The notes below the pieces were generated by a model. The model made no database searches. It was not told the DNA's origin and saw only the letters and a list, made by a program, of their open reading frames with translations. Shown here in pieces: positions 33,780 to 42,583 of a DNA stretch of 64,000 nucleotides; positions within the stretch are counted from its first letter, which is position 1; every line of letters starts with the position of its first letter. The position numbers and the translations under genes are program-made. The stretch comes from Chryseobacterium sp. SNU WT5 (GTDB lineage: Bacteria > Bacteroidota > Bacteroidia > Flavobacteriales > Weeksellaceae), in contig NZ_CP041687.1 of assembly GCF_007362475.1 (NCBI RefSeq), forward strand, positions 620,001 to 684,000, written 5' to 3'.

Positions 33780-33800
33780 GAACTATTATAATTGGCCGCT

Positions 33801-34130
33801 TTATATTTTATATTTCCAAAAACTCCAAATTTTTCGGGTTTCTAGGTAATTCAAATCGTCTTCCATGGCGTAAGCTTCTCTTTCAAATGAAATTGATTTA
33901 TAGGCCAAAAAGGAATTCTTTAATCTGAAGAACCAGTAATAATATTCGATCACATACCACAGATAAAAGAAAATCACCAACAACTCCGCCTGCTGACGCA
34001 AGTGGATTTTTTCGTGGTTGATTAATATTTCATTTTGTAAATTTTCTGGCTTCTGCAACAAGATAAAAGGAAAAAGGGTAATCCCTGAAATTTTTGTATT
34101 TTTGAGAAGTCTTTGGCAAACCAGTATCAT
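33801..34130 (-). CDS. Small membrane protein with HExxH-like motif
   Basis: 109 residues. It holds NHEKIHLRQQAELL near residue 38, an HExxH zinc-binding pattern, followed by a hydrophobic aromatic helix (LVIFFYLWYVIEYYYWFF) and SFEREAYAMEDDLNYL. The acidic REAYAMEDD block could give the third zinc ligand, as in M56-like or other short membrane peptidases. Only the metal-site layout is visible; protease activity is inference. Divergent from the DUF5522 gene with 39 nt between start codons. Confidence 0.65.
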   Translation of the reverse strand: MILVCQRLLKNTKISGITLFPFILLQKPENLQNEILINHEKIHLRQQAELLVIFFYLWYVIEYYYWFFRLKNSFLAYKSISFEREAYAMEDDLNYLETRKIWSFWKYKI

Positions 34131-34169
34131 GAAACAAAGATATTAATTTCAGGAAATCTGATTTAACTT

Positions 34170-34358
34170 ATGTACCAGAAAATCATCAAAGAACACGAAG
34201 ACTTTTATTATAACGAACAGGGCTATAAGGTTTTTATAGAAGCCTACCACCTAAAGCGCGGCTATTGCTGCAAAAGTGGTTGCAAACATTGTCCGTATGG
34301 TTATGATAAGAAGACGGATACTTTTAAGAAAATCCAGAGACCGGAGACGGGTAAATAA
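34170..34358 (+). CDS. DUF5522 small cysteine-rich protein
   Basis: 62 residues. The C-terminal half reads YHLKRGYCCKSGCKHCPYGY, the signature CC-x3-C-x2-CPYG of the DUF5522 family, which likely binds a metal. Function unknown. It stands alone 52 nt before the DUF4136 lipoprotein gene on the same strand. Confidence 0.85.
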   Translation: MYQKIIKEHEDFYYNEQGYKVFIEAYHLKRGYCCKSGCKHCPYGYDKKTDTFKKIQRPETGK

Positions 34359-34410
34359 TAGACGGATAGATAATAGATTTTAATATACAGTTAGACAAAA
34401 TATACCAATC

Positions 34411-34944
34411 ATGAGCAAAAAATATATCTTACTTTTATTGGCTTCTGCCACCTTAGGACTGACTTCTTGTAGCCCTTTTCAGGTGAGATCTGATTATGCA
34501 GAAACTGCGAATTTCAACATGTACAAATCATATAAATTGCGAATCGACGATTTAAAATTGAATGATATTGATAAAGACAGAGTTCTGAACGAAGTCTCGA
34601 AGCAATTACAAACAAAAGGCATGAGCGTTTCCGACAATCCAGATTTAATTGTCAACGTAAAAGCCAGTCATAAAAAAATTCAGGACATCCAGAGTGCTCG
34701 TCCATACGGAATGTATGGTTGGGGCGGACCTTTTGGTTGGGGTGTCGGAATGAGTAGAACCTGGACGCAGAATTACAACCAAGGTGGTTTGACCGTCGAT
34801 CTAATTGATGCAAGAACCCAGAAATTAGTTTGGCAAGGAGTAGGAAGTGGTATTTCTGTGGATTCGCCAAAATCGAAACAAAAACAGATTCCTGAGATTG
34901 TTGCTGAAATCATGGCAAATTATCCTCCGAATAGAAATAAATAA
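34411..34944 (+). CDS. DUF4136 lipoprotein
   Basis: 177 residues. The N-terminal signal MSKKYILLLLASATLGLTSC ends in the lipobox cysteine (residue 20), so it is membrane-anchored. The rest follows the DUF4136 pattern: FNMYKSYKL, VLNEVSKQLQTKGMSVSDNPDLIVNV, a Gly/Trp-rich middle (YGWGGPFGWGVGMS), and GGLTVDLIDARTQKLVWQG. Function unknown; the family is common in the Bacteroidota periplasm/outer membrane. Ends at a good terminator. Confidence 0.88.
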   Translation: MSKKYILLLLASATLGLTSCSPFQVRSDYAETANFNMYKSYKLRIDDLKLNDIDKDRVLNEVSKQLQTKGMSVSDNPDLIVNVKASHKKIQDIQSARPYGMYGWGGPFGWGVGMSRTWTQNYNQGGLTVDLIDARTQKLVWQGVGSGISVDSPKSKQKQIPEIVAEIMANYPPNRNK

Positions 34945-34962
34945 TTTCATTTAAAATATTGA

Positions 34963-34989
34963 AGACCGCAGTGATGCGGTCTTTTTTTG
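34963..34989 (+). terminator. Terminator after the DUF4136 gene
   Basis: GACCGCA, GTGA loop, TGCGGTC followed by seven T. Starts 19 nt after the stop codon. Confidence 0.9.
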
Positions 34990-35193
34990 TTTTCGACCGT
35001 TTGGCTTTCTGCTTTTTTCCTATGGTCAATCTTATCATTTGAAGAGGGAATATTCTCCAAATATATATTTTTCTATAGTATAGTACCCCATTTTATCACT
35101 TTGAAAAAATAGTATTAATAAGAAGAATAAATCAACAATAATGACCAACTAAAAATTTTAGAAATAAAAAATCTTCGTAACTGATAAATGAAT

Positions 35194-35201
35194 TATATTT
35201 G
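35194..35201 (+). promoter_or_regulatory. -7 box that decides the start of the M4 protease gene
   Basis: TATATTTG matches the TAnnTTTG -7 element; the -33 region is weak (TTCG at 35174-35177). If it is used, transcription begins near 35209, so the in-frame ATG at 35188 would lie upstream of the transcript. The ATG at 35221, which starts the signal peptide, would then be the true start. Confidence 0.5.
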
Positions 35202-35220
35202 CCCAAAATCAAAAATATTT

Positions 35221-37779
35221 ATGAAAAGAATATTACTTCTAGCCATATCCCTATCTTATGTTTGCAGTTTTGCGCAGGAATCACAAGAATTGATAAAATT
35301 TAAAAAACAGACCAATGCTAAGGTCACGATAAGTAGCAGTACCTCTAACCCTAACTTTATTAGGTTTGAAAATGGGGATGGGCTTCATCTAAAATCCGCA
35401 CAACCAAAAGCAAAAGCACAGGAATTTCTAGTAACGAATTTTAAACTCTTCAATTTAAATTCGGCAAAGGATATGGTTTTTGTAGAAGAAATTACAGACA
35501 ATTACGGTCTGAAGAATGTTATCTACGGGCAATATTACCATGGTATTCCTGTTTATGATGGTCTTTTAAAAATGCATTTTAACGGGCAAGAACAACTATC
35601 CTCGCTGAATGGAAATACAATTTCTGATATAAAAGTGAGTCCTACCCCTTCAATTTCTGAATCAGAAGCTAGTTCAATAGCAAAAAATTTAGTTCGTGAA
35701 CAGCATATTTCGCGGTCAAGATCTGCTCTGGAAACAGGAAAAAGTACCCTTCTTATTTTTCCTAAAAATTTAGTTCAAGGTGGAAACGTAGTTCCTTATT
35801 TGACTTATAAAATTGAAGTGACCAATAAAAAAGATGTTAGAGAATTTTTATTTATCGATGCTCATACGGGAGAATTGGTCGAGCAGTTTACCGGCATCCA
35901 TCCAATTGACCGAAAATTATATGAAACCAATAGCGATGCTACTAATTTAATATGGAAAGAAGGTGATGCTTTGCCAGGGACTCTGGACCTATGGCAACAA
36001 AATGAAGTAGTTACATCAGAACATGTTTACAATTTCTTCAAAAATGCATTTAGTTTCATCTCTTTTGATAATGCAGATGCGACCATGATCACCGTTAATA
36101 ATGATCCAGATATTGAATGTCCTAATGCTAACTGGAATGGAGTAACGGCAAACTATTGCACAGGAACTGCCGCTGATGATGTTGTGGCACATGAATGGGG
36201 TCATGCCTATACCGAATATACTAGCGGTCTTATCTACCAATACCAAGCGGGAGCACTCAATGAGTCCTATTCTGACGTCTGGGGAGAAACCATAGATTTA
36301 CTTAATGGATATGAAGATAGCAGTGAAAATTTGAATGTAAGAACATCTACATCGTGTGCTAATACGGAACGTTGGAAAATGGGAGAAAAAGCAACTGCTT
36401 TCGGCGCACCAATCCGTGATATGTGGAATCCTACCTGTAATAATAACCCAGGGCGTGTGTTGGATGCAACTAATTATTATTGTGGAACAGGCGATTCAGG
36501 AGGAGTACACAAGAATTCCGGCGTTCCAAATCATTTGTATGCCTTATTGGTAGATGGCGGGACCTACAATGGATATACTATCTCCGGAGTCGGTTTTGTA
36601 AAAGCAGCTCATTTATGGTGGAGAGCACAAAATAATTATTTAACGCCAACCAGTAATTTTGCCATATTTGCAGATGCATTAGAAGCAGCCGCTAACGATC
36701 TGCTAGATGTTAATCTTAAAGATTTATCCACTACTAGTTCACCTTCTGGGTTAAGCGGGCAGTCTTGGGTAGCTGGAGATATTCAGAATCTTAAAAATGC
36801 AATTTTATCAGTACAGTTACGATCCTCACCAAATACCCAATGTAACTATAAACCATTGCTGAAAGCTACACCAGCATTGTGTGCAACTGCAATTTCAGGT
36901 GCTTTATTTACGGAAACCTGGGAAAATGGATTAGGAAACTGGACGGTGAATAACATCCCAACTAACCCTTCATCCTGGGAAAATAGAGACTGGGTTATAA
37001 AAAGTAATTTGCCAAAAGGAAGAGCTGGGAAGGGAATTTTCGGAACGGATCCTGCAAACGGAAACTGCACCACAAGTATGCAGAATGGAATTCTAAGATT
37101 ACAGAGCCCCCTAATAACCTTTCCTGCTATTACCGTTGGGACCTACGAAATGGCATTTAATCATTTTGTGGCAACAGAAGCAAAATGGGACGGTGGTAAT
37201 ATTAAATACAGTTTGAATGGAGGCGCCTGGACCTTACTTCCTAAATCTGCCTTCACCCAAAATGGCTACAATACTTCTCTAGATGGAACGTCTAACAATG
37301 ATAACCCTTTAAAAGGTCAAGCCGCTTTCACGGGAACTGATGGTGGCTCATTAGATGGCAGTTGGGGACAAAGTGTTATTGATCTATCAAAAATTGGAGT
37401 CATTTCTAATTCAAATATCAAGTTTAGATTTGAAATGGGTACTGATGGCTGCAACGGCAACGACGGCTGGTATTTAGATGAAATTTATGTTTATAACTGC
37501 AGCCAACCAGTACTAGCTGTTAGTAATGCAGAAATGAAAAATGACCTACAAGTTTTCCCAAATCCTACCTCTGGGCTGCTCACGATTCAAAATAACAAAC
37601 AATTAAAACTGAATAATGCGCAGGTTTACTCTGTGTCGGGTCAGTTGATCAAGAGTTTCAAATTGGAAAGCACTTTTAAGAATTCAACTATAGACCTTAG
37701 CTCTTTTGCAAAAGGGACTTATATTGTAAAAGTCAGTTCGGATACAGAAACTACTAACATAAAAGTGATCAAGAAATAG
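35221..37779 (+). CDS. Secreted M4-family metalloprotease with T9SS sorting domain
   Basis: 852 residues from the ATG at 35221. Order: signal peptide (MKRILLLAISLSYVCSFAQ), thermolysin-type propeptide with an FTP region (about 25-210), M4 catalytic domain with zinc motif VVAHEWGHAY, third ligand Glu in GALNESYSDVWGE, and the transition-state His in SGGVHKNSGVPNHLY. A beta-rich module (ENGLGNWTVNNIPTNP to FEMGTDGCNGNDGWYLDE) follows, and a T9SS type A tail (VFPNPTSGLLTIQ, KGTYIVKV). It should be exported through the Por system and act outside the cell on proteins. Confidence 0.93.
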   Translation: MKRILLLAISLSYVCSFAQESQELIKFKKQTNAKVTISSSTSNPNFIRFENGDGLHLKSAQPKAKAQEFLVTNFKLFNLNSAKDMVFVEEITDNYGLKNVIYGQYYHGIPVYDGLLKMHFNGQEQLSSLNGNTISDIKVSPTPSISESEASSIAKNLVREQHISRSRSALETGKSTLLIFPKNLVQGGNVVPYLTYKIEVTNKKDVREFLFIDAHTGELVEQFTGIHPIDRKLYETNSDATNLIWKEGDALPGTLDLWQQNEVVTSEHVYNFFKNAFSFISFDNADATMITVNNDPDIECPNANWNGVTANYCTGTAADDVVAHEWGHAYTEYTSGLIYQYQAGALNESYSDVWGETIDLLNGYEDSSENLNVRTSTSCANTERWKMGEKATAFGAPIRDMWNPTCNNNPGRVLDATNYYCGTGDSGGVHKNSGVPNHLYALLVDGGTYNGYTISGVGFVKAAHLWWRAQNNYLTPTSNFAIFADALEAAANDLLDVNLKDLSTTSSPSGLSGQSWVAGDIQNLKNAILSVQLRSSPNTQCNYKPLLKATPALCATAISGALFTETWENGLGNWTVNNIPTNPSSWENRDWVIKSNLPKGRAGKGIFGTDPANGNCTTSMQNGILRLQSPLITFPAITVGTYEMAFNHFVATEAKWDGGNIKYSLNGGAWTLLPKSAFTQNGYNTSLDGTSNNDNPLKGQAAFTGTDGGSLDGSWGQSVIDLSKIGVISNSNIKFRFEMGTDGCNGNDGWYLDEIYVYNCSQPVLAVSNAEMKNDLQVFPNPTSGLLTIQNNKQLKLNNAQVYSVSGQLIKSFKLESTFKNSTIDLSSFAKGTYIVKVSSDTETTNIKVIKK

Positions 37780-37825
37780 AGAAAGAAGAATATCTTCTTT
37801 TATACCATACAATCAATCTATTTAC

Positions 37826-37857
37826 AATCTGGAAAAGTTTTCTTTTCCAGATTTTTT
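37826..37857 (+). terminator. Terminator after the M4 protease gene
   Basis: AATCTGGAAAAG, TTTT loop, CTTTTCCAGATT and a T run: a 12-bp stem with no mismatch. Confidence 0.92.
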
Positions 37858-37910
37858 GTGTGTAAATTACAGGTTGATCAAGGATGCAATATTTTCACAT
37901 ATGCCATTAC

Positions 37911-37941
37911 AAAAAAAGGAGACCGTTTTAAAACAATCTCC
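37911..37941 (-). terminator. Minus-strand terminator-like hairpin, outer
   Basis: The minus strand reads GGAGATTGTTTTAAAAC, GGTCTCC, then seven T. GGAGA pairs with TCTCC and the inner GTTTTAAAAC is self-complementary. It lies 130 nt beyond the pafA terminator with no gene between, so it may end a separate short transcript. Confidence 0.65.
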
Positions 37942-38050
37942 TGTATGTCACAATATTTTCAAATTCTACATAGGGTCTCATAACTCGAATTGGTCTCTGA
38001 GATTCTGATAGTTGGAATCCCCAGGCGATAAAAGTCTTATATAAAACTAT

Positions 38051-38082
38051 AAAAAAGCCGTTTCAACGAGTTATGAAACGAC
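38051..38082 (-). terminator. pafA terminator
   Basis: The minus strand reads GTCGTTTCA, TAACTCG loop, TTGAAACGGC and a run of six T. It is about 195 nt after the pafA stop. The stretch 38083-38275 between is A/T-rich and non-coding. Confidence 0.75.
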
Positions 38083-38275
38083 CGTATTGTATAAATGTAT
38101 TAATATTAAATGTATATCCAAAAACGTCATTATTATATTTTCTCTGCGAACTTTGCTCAATGAAATGCCTTTGCGAAACTTAAAAAAGCTAAAACAGCAT
38201 TATTGTAATTAATAGTTGAGGACTTTGCGTTTAAAATTTACAATATGATTGAAAACGGATATACATTTAAAATTA

Positions 38276-39916
38276 TTATTTCCCAGCTACCTCAACAATT
38301 GGGTTCCCGATATTTCCGCTTGGGAATTGAATGTGCAACAATGCTGATAAAGTTGGTGCAATATCGGTCATGCTGTATTCTTTATTGCTTTCACCGTTTT
38401 TAATTCCCCAACCCATAAAGATCAAAGGAATATGTGAATCGTAGGAATTCCAAGAACCATGAGTAGTTCCTAATTTCGAATACGTCGGCAACCAAGAATC
38501 GTGGTAAATCACTTGAATATCACCACTTCGTTGCCAGTTGTATCCATTGACAATTCGGGTTCTGATAGGCTCTGGAACGGACGATGAACCCGCTTTTTTC
38601 ATATCTACGGCAAACAAAACCGATTTGTCTTTGTTCAAGATATCAATTAAATATTGTTTGACTTTGTCAACATCCAATTTATTTTCTGTCATTAATTTTT
38701 CATCCAGGTAAACTTGATTGTTGGTTATTTTGGTAATCAATTTATCAACTTTAAATTGATCTTTTAACATCAAATTAAATTCTTTATTGTCTTCACCATA
38801 AAAACCAGTTGGCATTTTATGTTCGTCCATAAATCCTTTTGCATGTGCACCACCGTGATCTGCAGAAAGGAAAACCGTGTATTGATCTTTTCCAACAGTT
38901 TGATCTAAATAGCTAAAGAATTCTGCCAAATCCCGATCTAATCTTAAATAAACATCTTGAACTTCAATAGAATTAGGTCCAAATTTATGTCCGGCATAAT
39001 CAGTTGACGCTAAATTAACGGCAAGAAAATCGGTGATCGCATCTGCTCCTAACTGTTCGCCTTTAATGGAAGCTTTGGCAATATCAAGCGTCAAGGTATT
39101 TCCAAAAGGAGTAGAACGAATATCTCCCTTACTCGATTGATACTCAGTAGCTAAATTACTATACGGAAAGGTTGGCGTTTTTGATTTTCCCTGCAGTCCT
39201 TCCCAAGCTGAATTGTCTGGTGAACTTTCTGTGTATTCTCCGATCGGAAGCAAAGTATTCCAACCGTTTTTAACCAGCTGCTCACCTATCTTAAGTTTAT
39301 TGAAATCATTCACCCATTTTGGCAATTCATTCATATAATAAGAACTTGTCACAAAATTTCCTGTAGTATCATCAAACCAATACGCTCCAGTTGGATTATG
39401 TCCGGCGGGCAGAATGGAGGCACGGTCTTTCAAAGAAACGCCTACCACTTTTGCTTTAAAATTGGTTGCCAATAAAAGTTCATCTGAAATGGTGGTGGAC
39501 CATAAATTTCTAGGAGAATGGTTACCGACTTTGGTACTGGGAGTTCCCACTGGTTTTACAGTATCATCACTTGTACAGTAAACATTTTTACCAGTTTCTT
39601 TATCGAACCAATCATTACCAGCAATACCATGAATCGCTGGAACTGAACCAGTGTAAATAGTAGTATGACCAATCGCAGTATAAGTTGGGATATAATTAAT
39701 ATGAACATTATTCAAAGAATATCCTTGATTCAATAATCTTTTGAATCCATCATTCCCATATTTTTCATAATAGCGATAAAGATAATCCCAACGCATTTGA
39801 TCCACAACTAATCCGACCACCAATTTAGGTCTGTCAACTTGATTGGGTTTATTTTTTTGTGCATTGAATCCTGAGCACATCACGGCCATAAGAACGATGC
39901 TTAATTTTTTGAACAT
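38276..39916 (-). CDS. pafA: Alkaline phosphatase PafA
   Basis: 546 residues, the length I recall for the Elizabethkingia meningoseptica PafA enzyme. A signal peptide (MFKKLSIVLMAVMCSGFNAQ) sends it to the periplasm, where it hydrolyses phosphomonoesters irrespective of phosphate supply. With an offset of one, the PafA catalytic set is present: Asp39, nucleophile Thr80 in IPTYTAIGHTT, Asn101, and Lys163/Arg165 in LKDRAS. Later metal ligands sit in STDYAGHKFG, LSADHGGAHAKG and GTTHGSWNSYD. A consensus-like promoter lies at 39957-39987. Confidence 0.96.
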   Translation of the reverse strand: MFKKLSIVLMAVMCSGFNAQKNKPNQVDRPKLVVGLVVDQMRWDYLYRYYEKYGNDGFKRLLNQGYSLNNVHINYIPTYTAIGHTTIYTGSVPAIHGIAGNDWFDKETGKNVYCTSDDTVKPVGTPSTKVGNHSPRNLWSTTISDELLLATNFKAKVVGVSLKDRASILPAGHNPTGAYWFDDTTGNFVTSSYYMNELPKWVNDFNKLKIGEQLVKNGWNTLLPIGEYTESSPDNSAWEGLQGKSKTPTFPYSNLATEYQSSKGDIRSTPFGNTLTLDIAKASIKGEQLGADAITDFLAVNLASTDYAGHKFGPNSIEVQDVYLRLDRDLAEFFSYLDQTVGKDQYTVFLSADHGGAHAKGFMDEHKMPTGFYGEDNKEFNLMLKDQFKVDKLITKITNNQVYLDEKLMTENKLDVDKVKQYLIDILNKDKSVLFAVDMKKAGSSSVPEPIRTRIVNGYNWQRSGDIQVIYHDSWLPTYSKLGTTHGSWNSYDSHIPLIFMGWGIKNGESNKEYSMTDIAPTLSALLHIQFPSGNIGNPIVEVAGK

Positions 39917-39956
39917 ATTTTGATAATTATTATTTGCTAGTTTTTAAAGATAAACA

Positions 39957-39987
39957 CAAATTTAAGGATTAATTCTAAAGAGGCGAA
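39957..39987 (-). promoter_or_regulatory. Likely pafA promoter
   Basis: Minus strand TTCG, 19 nt, TAAATTTG: an exact -7 box and a -33 one base off TTTG. About 40 nt before the pafA start. Confidence 0.55.
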
Positions 39988-40181
39988 TGAACATTCTATT
40001 AACTTTCCAGTTTAACTACGTTGATCAAAAAAAACCTAAAATACAATTACATTGAACCATTAAGATTTGATGAAAGGATTAAGAATATTAAAATTTCCTT
40101 CGGTAATTGCTCGCGGAATATAATTTGTGAATTCTTAAACTTCTTAGGGAGATTTAGATCTTATCATTCGAAAATCTTAAA

Positions 40182-40206
40182 AAGCCTTCGACAAGCTCAG
40201 TCTAAC
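40182..40206 (+). repeat. Short interspersed repeat (CTTCGACAAGCTCAG core)
   Basis: AAAGCCTTCGACAAGCTCAG followed by TCTAAC. This core is a familiar dispersed motif of flavobacterial genomes; only one copy lies in the window, beside the larger repeat at 40261-40343. An open frame across 40021-40326 is built of these repeats and is not called as a gene. Confidence 0.5.
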
Positions 40207-40260
40207 AGTTTTAGAATAGTTGGGTACGATGAAAGATTTGTAAAATTGAAAAAACAATCT

Positions 40261-40343
40261 GCCGGGATTTCTAGCCCAGATGGGAGCGGCATCCCGCGAA
40301 TCTGCGAAAGCAGTGAGCGGATATAGCGGACAGCTGGACGGGT
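40261..40343 (+). repeat. Bipartite interspersed repeat with variable hairpin (member 2)
   Basis: TTTCTAGCCCAGATGGGAGC, GGCATCC, a central CGCGAATCTGCG/CAGTGAGCG segment, then GATATAGCGGACAGCTGGAC. The arms match 19306-19377 read on the other strand, but the centre is unrelated to that copy's A/T-rich hairpin. It lies in the gap between pafA and mdh. Confidence 0.7.
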
Positions 40344-40425
40344 TTTGTAAGAAGCGAAAATCTTGTTGCTCCAAAAAAAAACGCACCTTCGAAAAGATGC
40401 GTTTCTATATTTGAGATTGATTTTC

Positions 40426-41352
40426 TTAGAATTTCAAATCACCATTCACCTCACGAACCGCTTGTGCAGCAGAAGCGAATTTTTCTTTTTCAGCATCAGT
40501 TAAACTGATCTCAACGATTTTCTCAACTCCATTTGCGCCAATGATCGCAGGTACTCCAAGGCAAATATCGCTTTGACCGTACTCTCCGTCTAACATTAGT
40601 GAACAAGGAATCATTTTTTTATGGTCGCAAAGGATCGCCTGAACCATTACAGAAACGGCTGCACCTGGCGCGTACCAAGCGGAAGTTCCTAATAGTTTAG
40701 TTAAAGTTGCTCCACCAACTTTGGTTTCTTCGGCAACATGATCTTGTTTTGCTTGGTCTAAAAATTCAGTTACCGGCACCCCATTTCTGGTTGCTTTACT
40801 CATCAAAGGAAGCATTCCTGTATCACTGTGAGCTGCAATTACCATTCCGTCAACGTCTGAAATTGGACATTCTAAAGCTTCTGCTAATCTGTATTTGAAA
40901 CGTGCAGAATCTAAAGCTCCACCCATTCCGATGATTTGATTTTTTGGAAGTCCAGAAGTTTTGTGAACCAGATATGCCATGGTATCCATTGGATTAGAAA
41001 CTACGATGATGATTATGTTTGGTGAATGTTTTACCAAGTTTGCGGTAACATCTTTCACGATCCCGGCATTGATCCCGATTAGTTCCTCACGCGTCATTCC
41101 CGGTTTTCTTGGAATACCTGAAGTAATTACAGCAACTTTTGATCCAGCAGTTTTGCTGTAATCGCCAGTGGTTCCGGTAATTTTAGTATCAAATCCATTT
41201 AGAGAAGCGGTTTGCATTAAATCCATGGCTTTCCCTTCGGCAAAACCTTCTTTAATGTCAACTAAAACAACTTCTGCTGCGAAATTTTTCATCGCAATGT
41301 ATTCTGCGCAACTTGCGCCAACTGCTCCTGCTCCAACTACGGTAACTTTCAT
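40426..41352 (-). CDS. mdh: Malate dehydrogenase (LDH-like type)
   Basis: 308 residues. NAD-dependent oxidation of malate to oxaloacetate in the TCA cycle. The N-terminal KVTVVGAGAVGASCAEYIA is the dinucleotide fold, followed by VVLVDIKEGFAEGKAMDL. ITSGIPRKPGMTREELI has the mobile-loop arginines, VVSNPMDTMAY the substrate Asn, and AAHSDTGMLPL the catalytic His. This is the homotetramer type shared with lactate dehydrogenases. The start is fixed by homology at ATG 41352, which overlaps the stop of a 17-codon leader ORF (ATGA). Consensus promoter at 41533-41563. Confidence 0.95.
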   Translation of the reverse strand: MKVTVVGAGAVGASCAEYIAMKNFAAEVVLVDIKEGFAEGKAMDLMQTASLNGFDTKITGTTGDYSKTAGSKVAVITSGIPRKPGMTREELIGINAGIVKDVTANLVKHSPNIIIIVVSNPMDTMAYLVHKTSGLPKNQIIGMGGALDSARFKYRLAEALECPISDVDGMVIAAHSDTGMLPLMSKATRNGVPVTEFLDQAKQDHVAEETKVGGATLTKLLGTSAWYAPGAAVSVMVQAILCDHKKMIPCSLMLDGEYGQSDICLGVPAIIGANGVEKIVEISLTDAEKEKFASAAQAVREVNGDLKF

Positions 41353-41402
41353 ATCTTTTTATTTATTAATTTTATTTGTGATATGGAAACGTTTGTTTTC
41401 AT
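41349..41402 (-). CDS. Putative leader peptide A, coupled to mdh
   Basis: A 17-codon frame, MKTNVSISQIKLINKKI, inside the third (promoter-distal) copy of the tandem repeat. Its stop TGA overlaps the mdh ATG as ATGA, the geometry of translational coupling. The upstream sequence AATAAATTTTTATTGAT-like is A-rich, as before many Bacteroidota starts. Whether it is translated is unknown. Confidence 0.4.
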   Translation of the reverse strand: MKTNVSISQIKLINKKI

Positions 41403-41429
41403 ATGTAAATTTTTATTGATTTTTAAAGG

Positions 41430-41453
41430 TCATATGGAAACTGACGTTTTCAT
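41430..41453 (-). CDS. Putative leader peptide B
   Basis: A 7-codon frame, MKTSVSI, in the middle repeat unit. Its ATG overlaps the stop of leader C (ATGA). It ends 27 nt before leader A. It shares MKT-VSI with A and C but a base difference brings an early TGA. Translation is unproven. Confidence 0.3.
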   Translation of the reverse strand: MKTSVSI

Positions 41454-41503
41454 ATCTTTTTATTTATTGATTTTATTTGTGATATGGAAACTTGCGTTTT
41501 CAC
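41450..41503 (-). CDS. Putative leader peptide C
   Basis: A 17-codon frame starting with GTG: (M)KTQVSISQIKSINKKI, nearly identical to leader A. It lies first in the leader, about 23 nt after the predicted transcription start, and its TGA overlaps the ATG of leader B. Translation is unproven. Confidence 0.3.
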   Translation of the reverse strand: MKTQVSISQIKSINKKI

Positions 41504-41532
41504 ATCTAGATTTTGATTTATTTAATGAAATC

Positions 41533-41563
41533 CAAATTTACGAAATGTTAAAGTTGTGAGCAA
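41533..41563 (-). promoter_or_regulatory. mdh promoter
   Basis: Minus strand TTG, 20 nt, TAAATTTG, an exact consensus. Transcription should start near 41526, giving a leader of about 175 nt that contains the whole tandem-repeat array. Confidence 0.75.
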
Positions 41564-41705
41564 TATTTGACCTTATTAAAGTTTTACCGCACTCTAATTT
41601 ATTTCCTAATATATCAAACACATTGTGGTCATCGTAATTAATTACCTTACATCAAGTGGTTTGGCAAAGAGTATGCTGTAACTTTGTTTCAACTAAAAAT
41701 GAAGA

Positions 41706-42521
41706 ATGGGTTTTTCCAAACGTTTGCACGAAGGTTATTCTAACCGAAAATATGATATTGATAAAAAGAAAATTGAGAGTTTTATTGACCGATTTTTTCG
41801 TTTCATCTTTTTTTTGGAATATCAGCGGTGCTCCGAACTTACCGATATTGAAGTTCGTTTAAATAACTTTAAAACTGAATTTAATGAAATTTTATTCTCG
41901 GTGACCGAAGAGAAAGATGATGTTCAAACCGATGATTTTTTTCAAAGTTTCCCTAGAATTTATCAGTCGCTAGAAAATGATGCGCAGTCTATTCTAGATA
42001 ATGATCCAGCGGCTAACAATCTTGAAGAAGTCATGTTTTCTTATCCGGGATTTTTTGCAATCACTGTTTATCGGTTCGCCCACGAACTTTATAAAAGCAA
42101 CATCCCATTAATTCCAAGAATATGGACCGAATTTGCACACAGCAAAACAGGAATCGATATTAATCCTGGTGCAACAATAGGTGAAAATTTCTTTATTGAT
42201 CACGGCACAGGAATTGTGATCGGGGAAACGGCAATTATTGGAAACGATGTGAAAATTTATCAAGGAGTTACTTTGGGGGCGCTGTCTGTAACAAAAAACC
42301 TGCAGCATATTAAGCGACATCCTACGATTGAAAACAACGTGGTTATTTATGCCAATGCTACAATTCTCGGCGGTGAAACGATCATTGGAGAAAATTCTGT
42401 CATCGGCGGAAATGTTTGGATCACAGAAAGTGTAACACCCAATTCAGTGGTTTTTCATAAAGGGCAAGTCACCGTAAAGAACAAGCTCCCGGGAAACGAA
42501 CCCATTATTTTTAGCATCTAA
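41706..42521 (+). CDS. cysE: Serine O-acetyltransferase
   Basis: 271 residues. Transfers acetyl from acetyl-CoA to serine, the first step of cysteine synthesis. The C-terminal half is a left-handed beta helix of hexapeptide repeats, with [36 protein letters not shown] and the catalytic histidines in this block. The helical N-terminal part (1-130) fits the EpsC-like bacterial type. ATG 41706 is chosen because the longer frame from 41656 belongs to another phase. cysK follows 62 nt later, so the two steps are encoded together. Confidence 0.93.
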   Translation: MGFSKRLHEGYSNRKYDIDKKKIESFIDRFFRFIFFLEYQRCSELTDIEVRLNNFKTEFNEILFSVTEEKDDVQTDDFFQSFPRIYQSLENDAQSILDNDPAANNLEEVMFSYPGFFAITVYRFAHELYKSNIPLIPRIWTEFAHSKTGIDINPGATIGENFFIDHGTGIVIGETAIIGNDVKIYQGVTLGALSVTKNLQHIKRHPTIENNVVIYANATILGGETIIGENSVIGGNVWITESVTPNSVVFHKGQVTVKNKLPGNEPIIFSI

Positions 42522-42583
42522 CAGACCTTATTTAAGTCTATATAATTATTAAAAATTCACCATTAACTTTTTAAATACCATTT

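Larger units (their letters stand above)
41381..41504 (-). repeat. Three tandem 50-51-nt repeats in the mdh leader
   Basis: Three units start at 41504, 41455 and 41404 (minus-strand order). Each has the near-palindrome GATATGAAAACGN4-6GTTTCCATATC followed by an A/T-rich part, CACAAATAAAATCAATAAAT then AAAAAGATATGAAA in two of them. The A/T part plus ATGAAA is the same sequence that precedes and starts mdh itself, so the array looks like repeated duplication of the mdh start region. It lies entirely downstream of the predicted promoter, in the mRNA leader. Confidence 0.8.

Noticed and set aside
35188-35220. Upstream in-frame start of the M4 protease
   Set aside because: A TATATTTG -7 box lies inside it, and the signal peptide begins at 35221.
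37942-38100. Possible CRISPR repeat or tracrRNA (GAGTTATGA-like motifs)
   Set aside because: No regular repeat-spacer array and no cas gene anywhere in the window.
40021-40326. 101-codon frame between pafA and mdh
   Set aside because: Built of interspersed repeat sequence (40182-40206, 40261-40343); no protein features.
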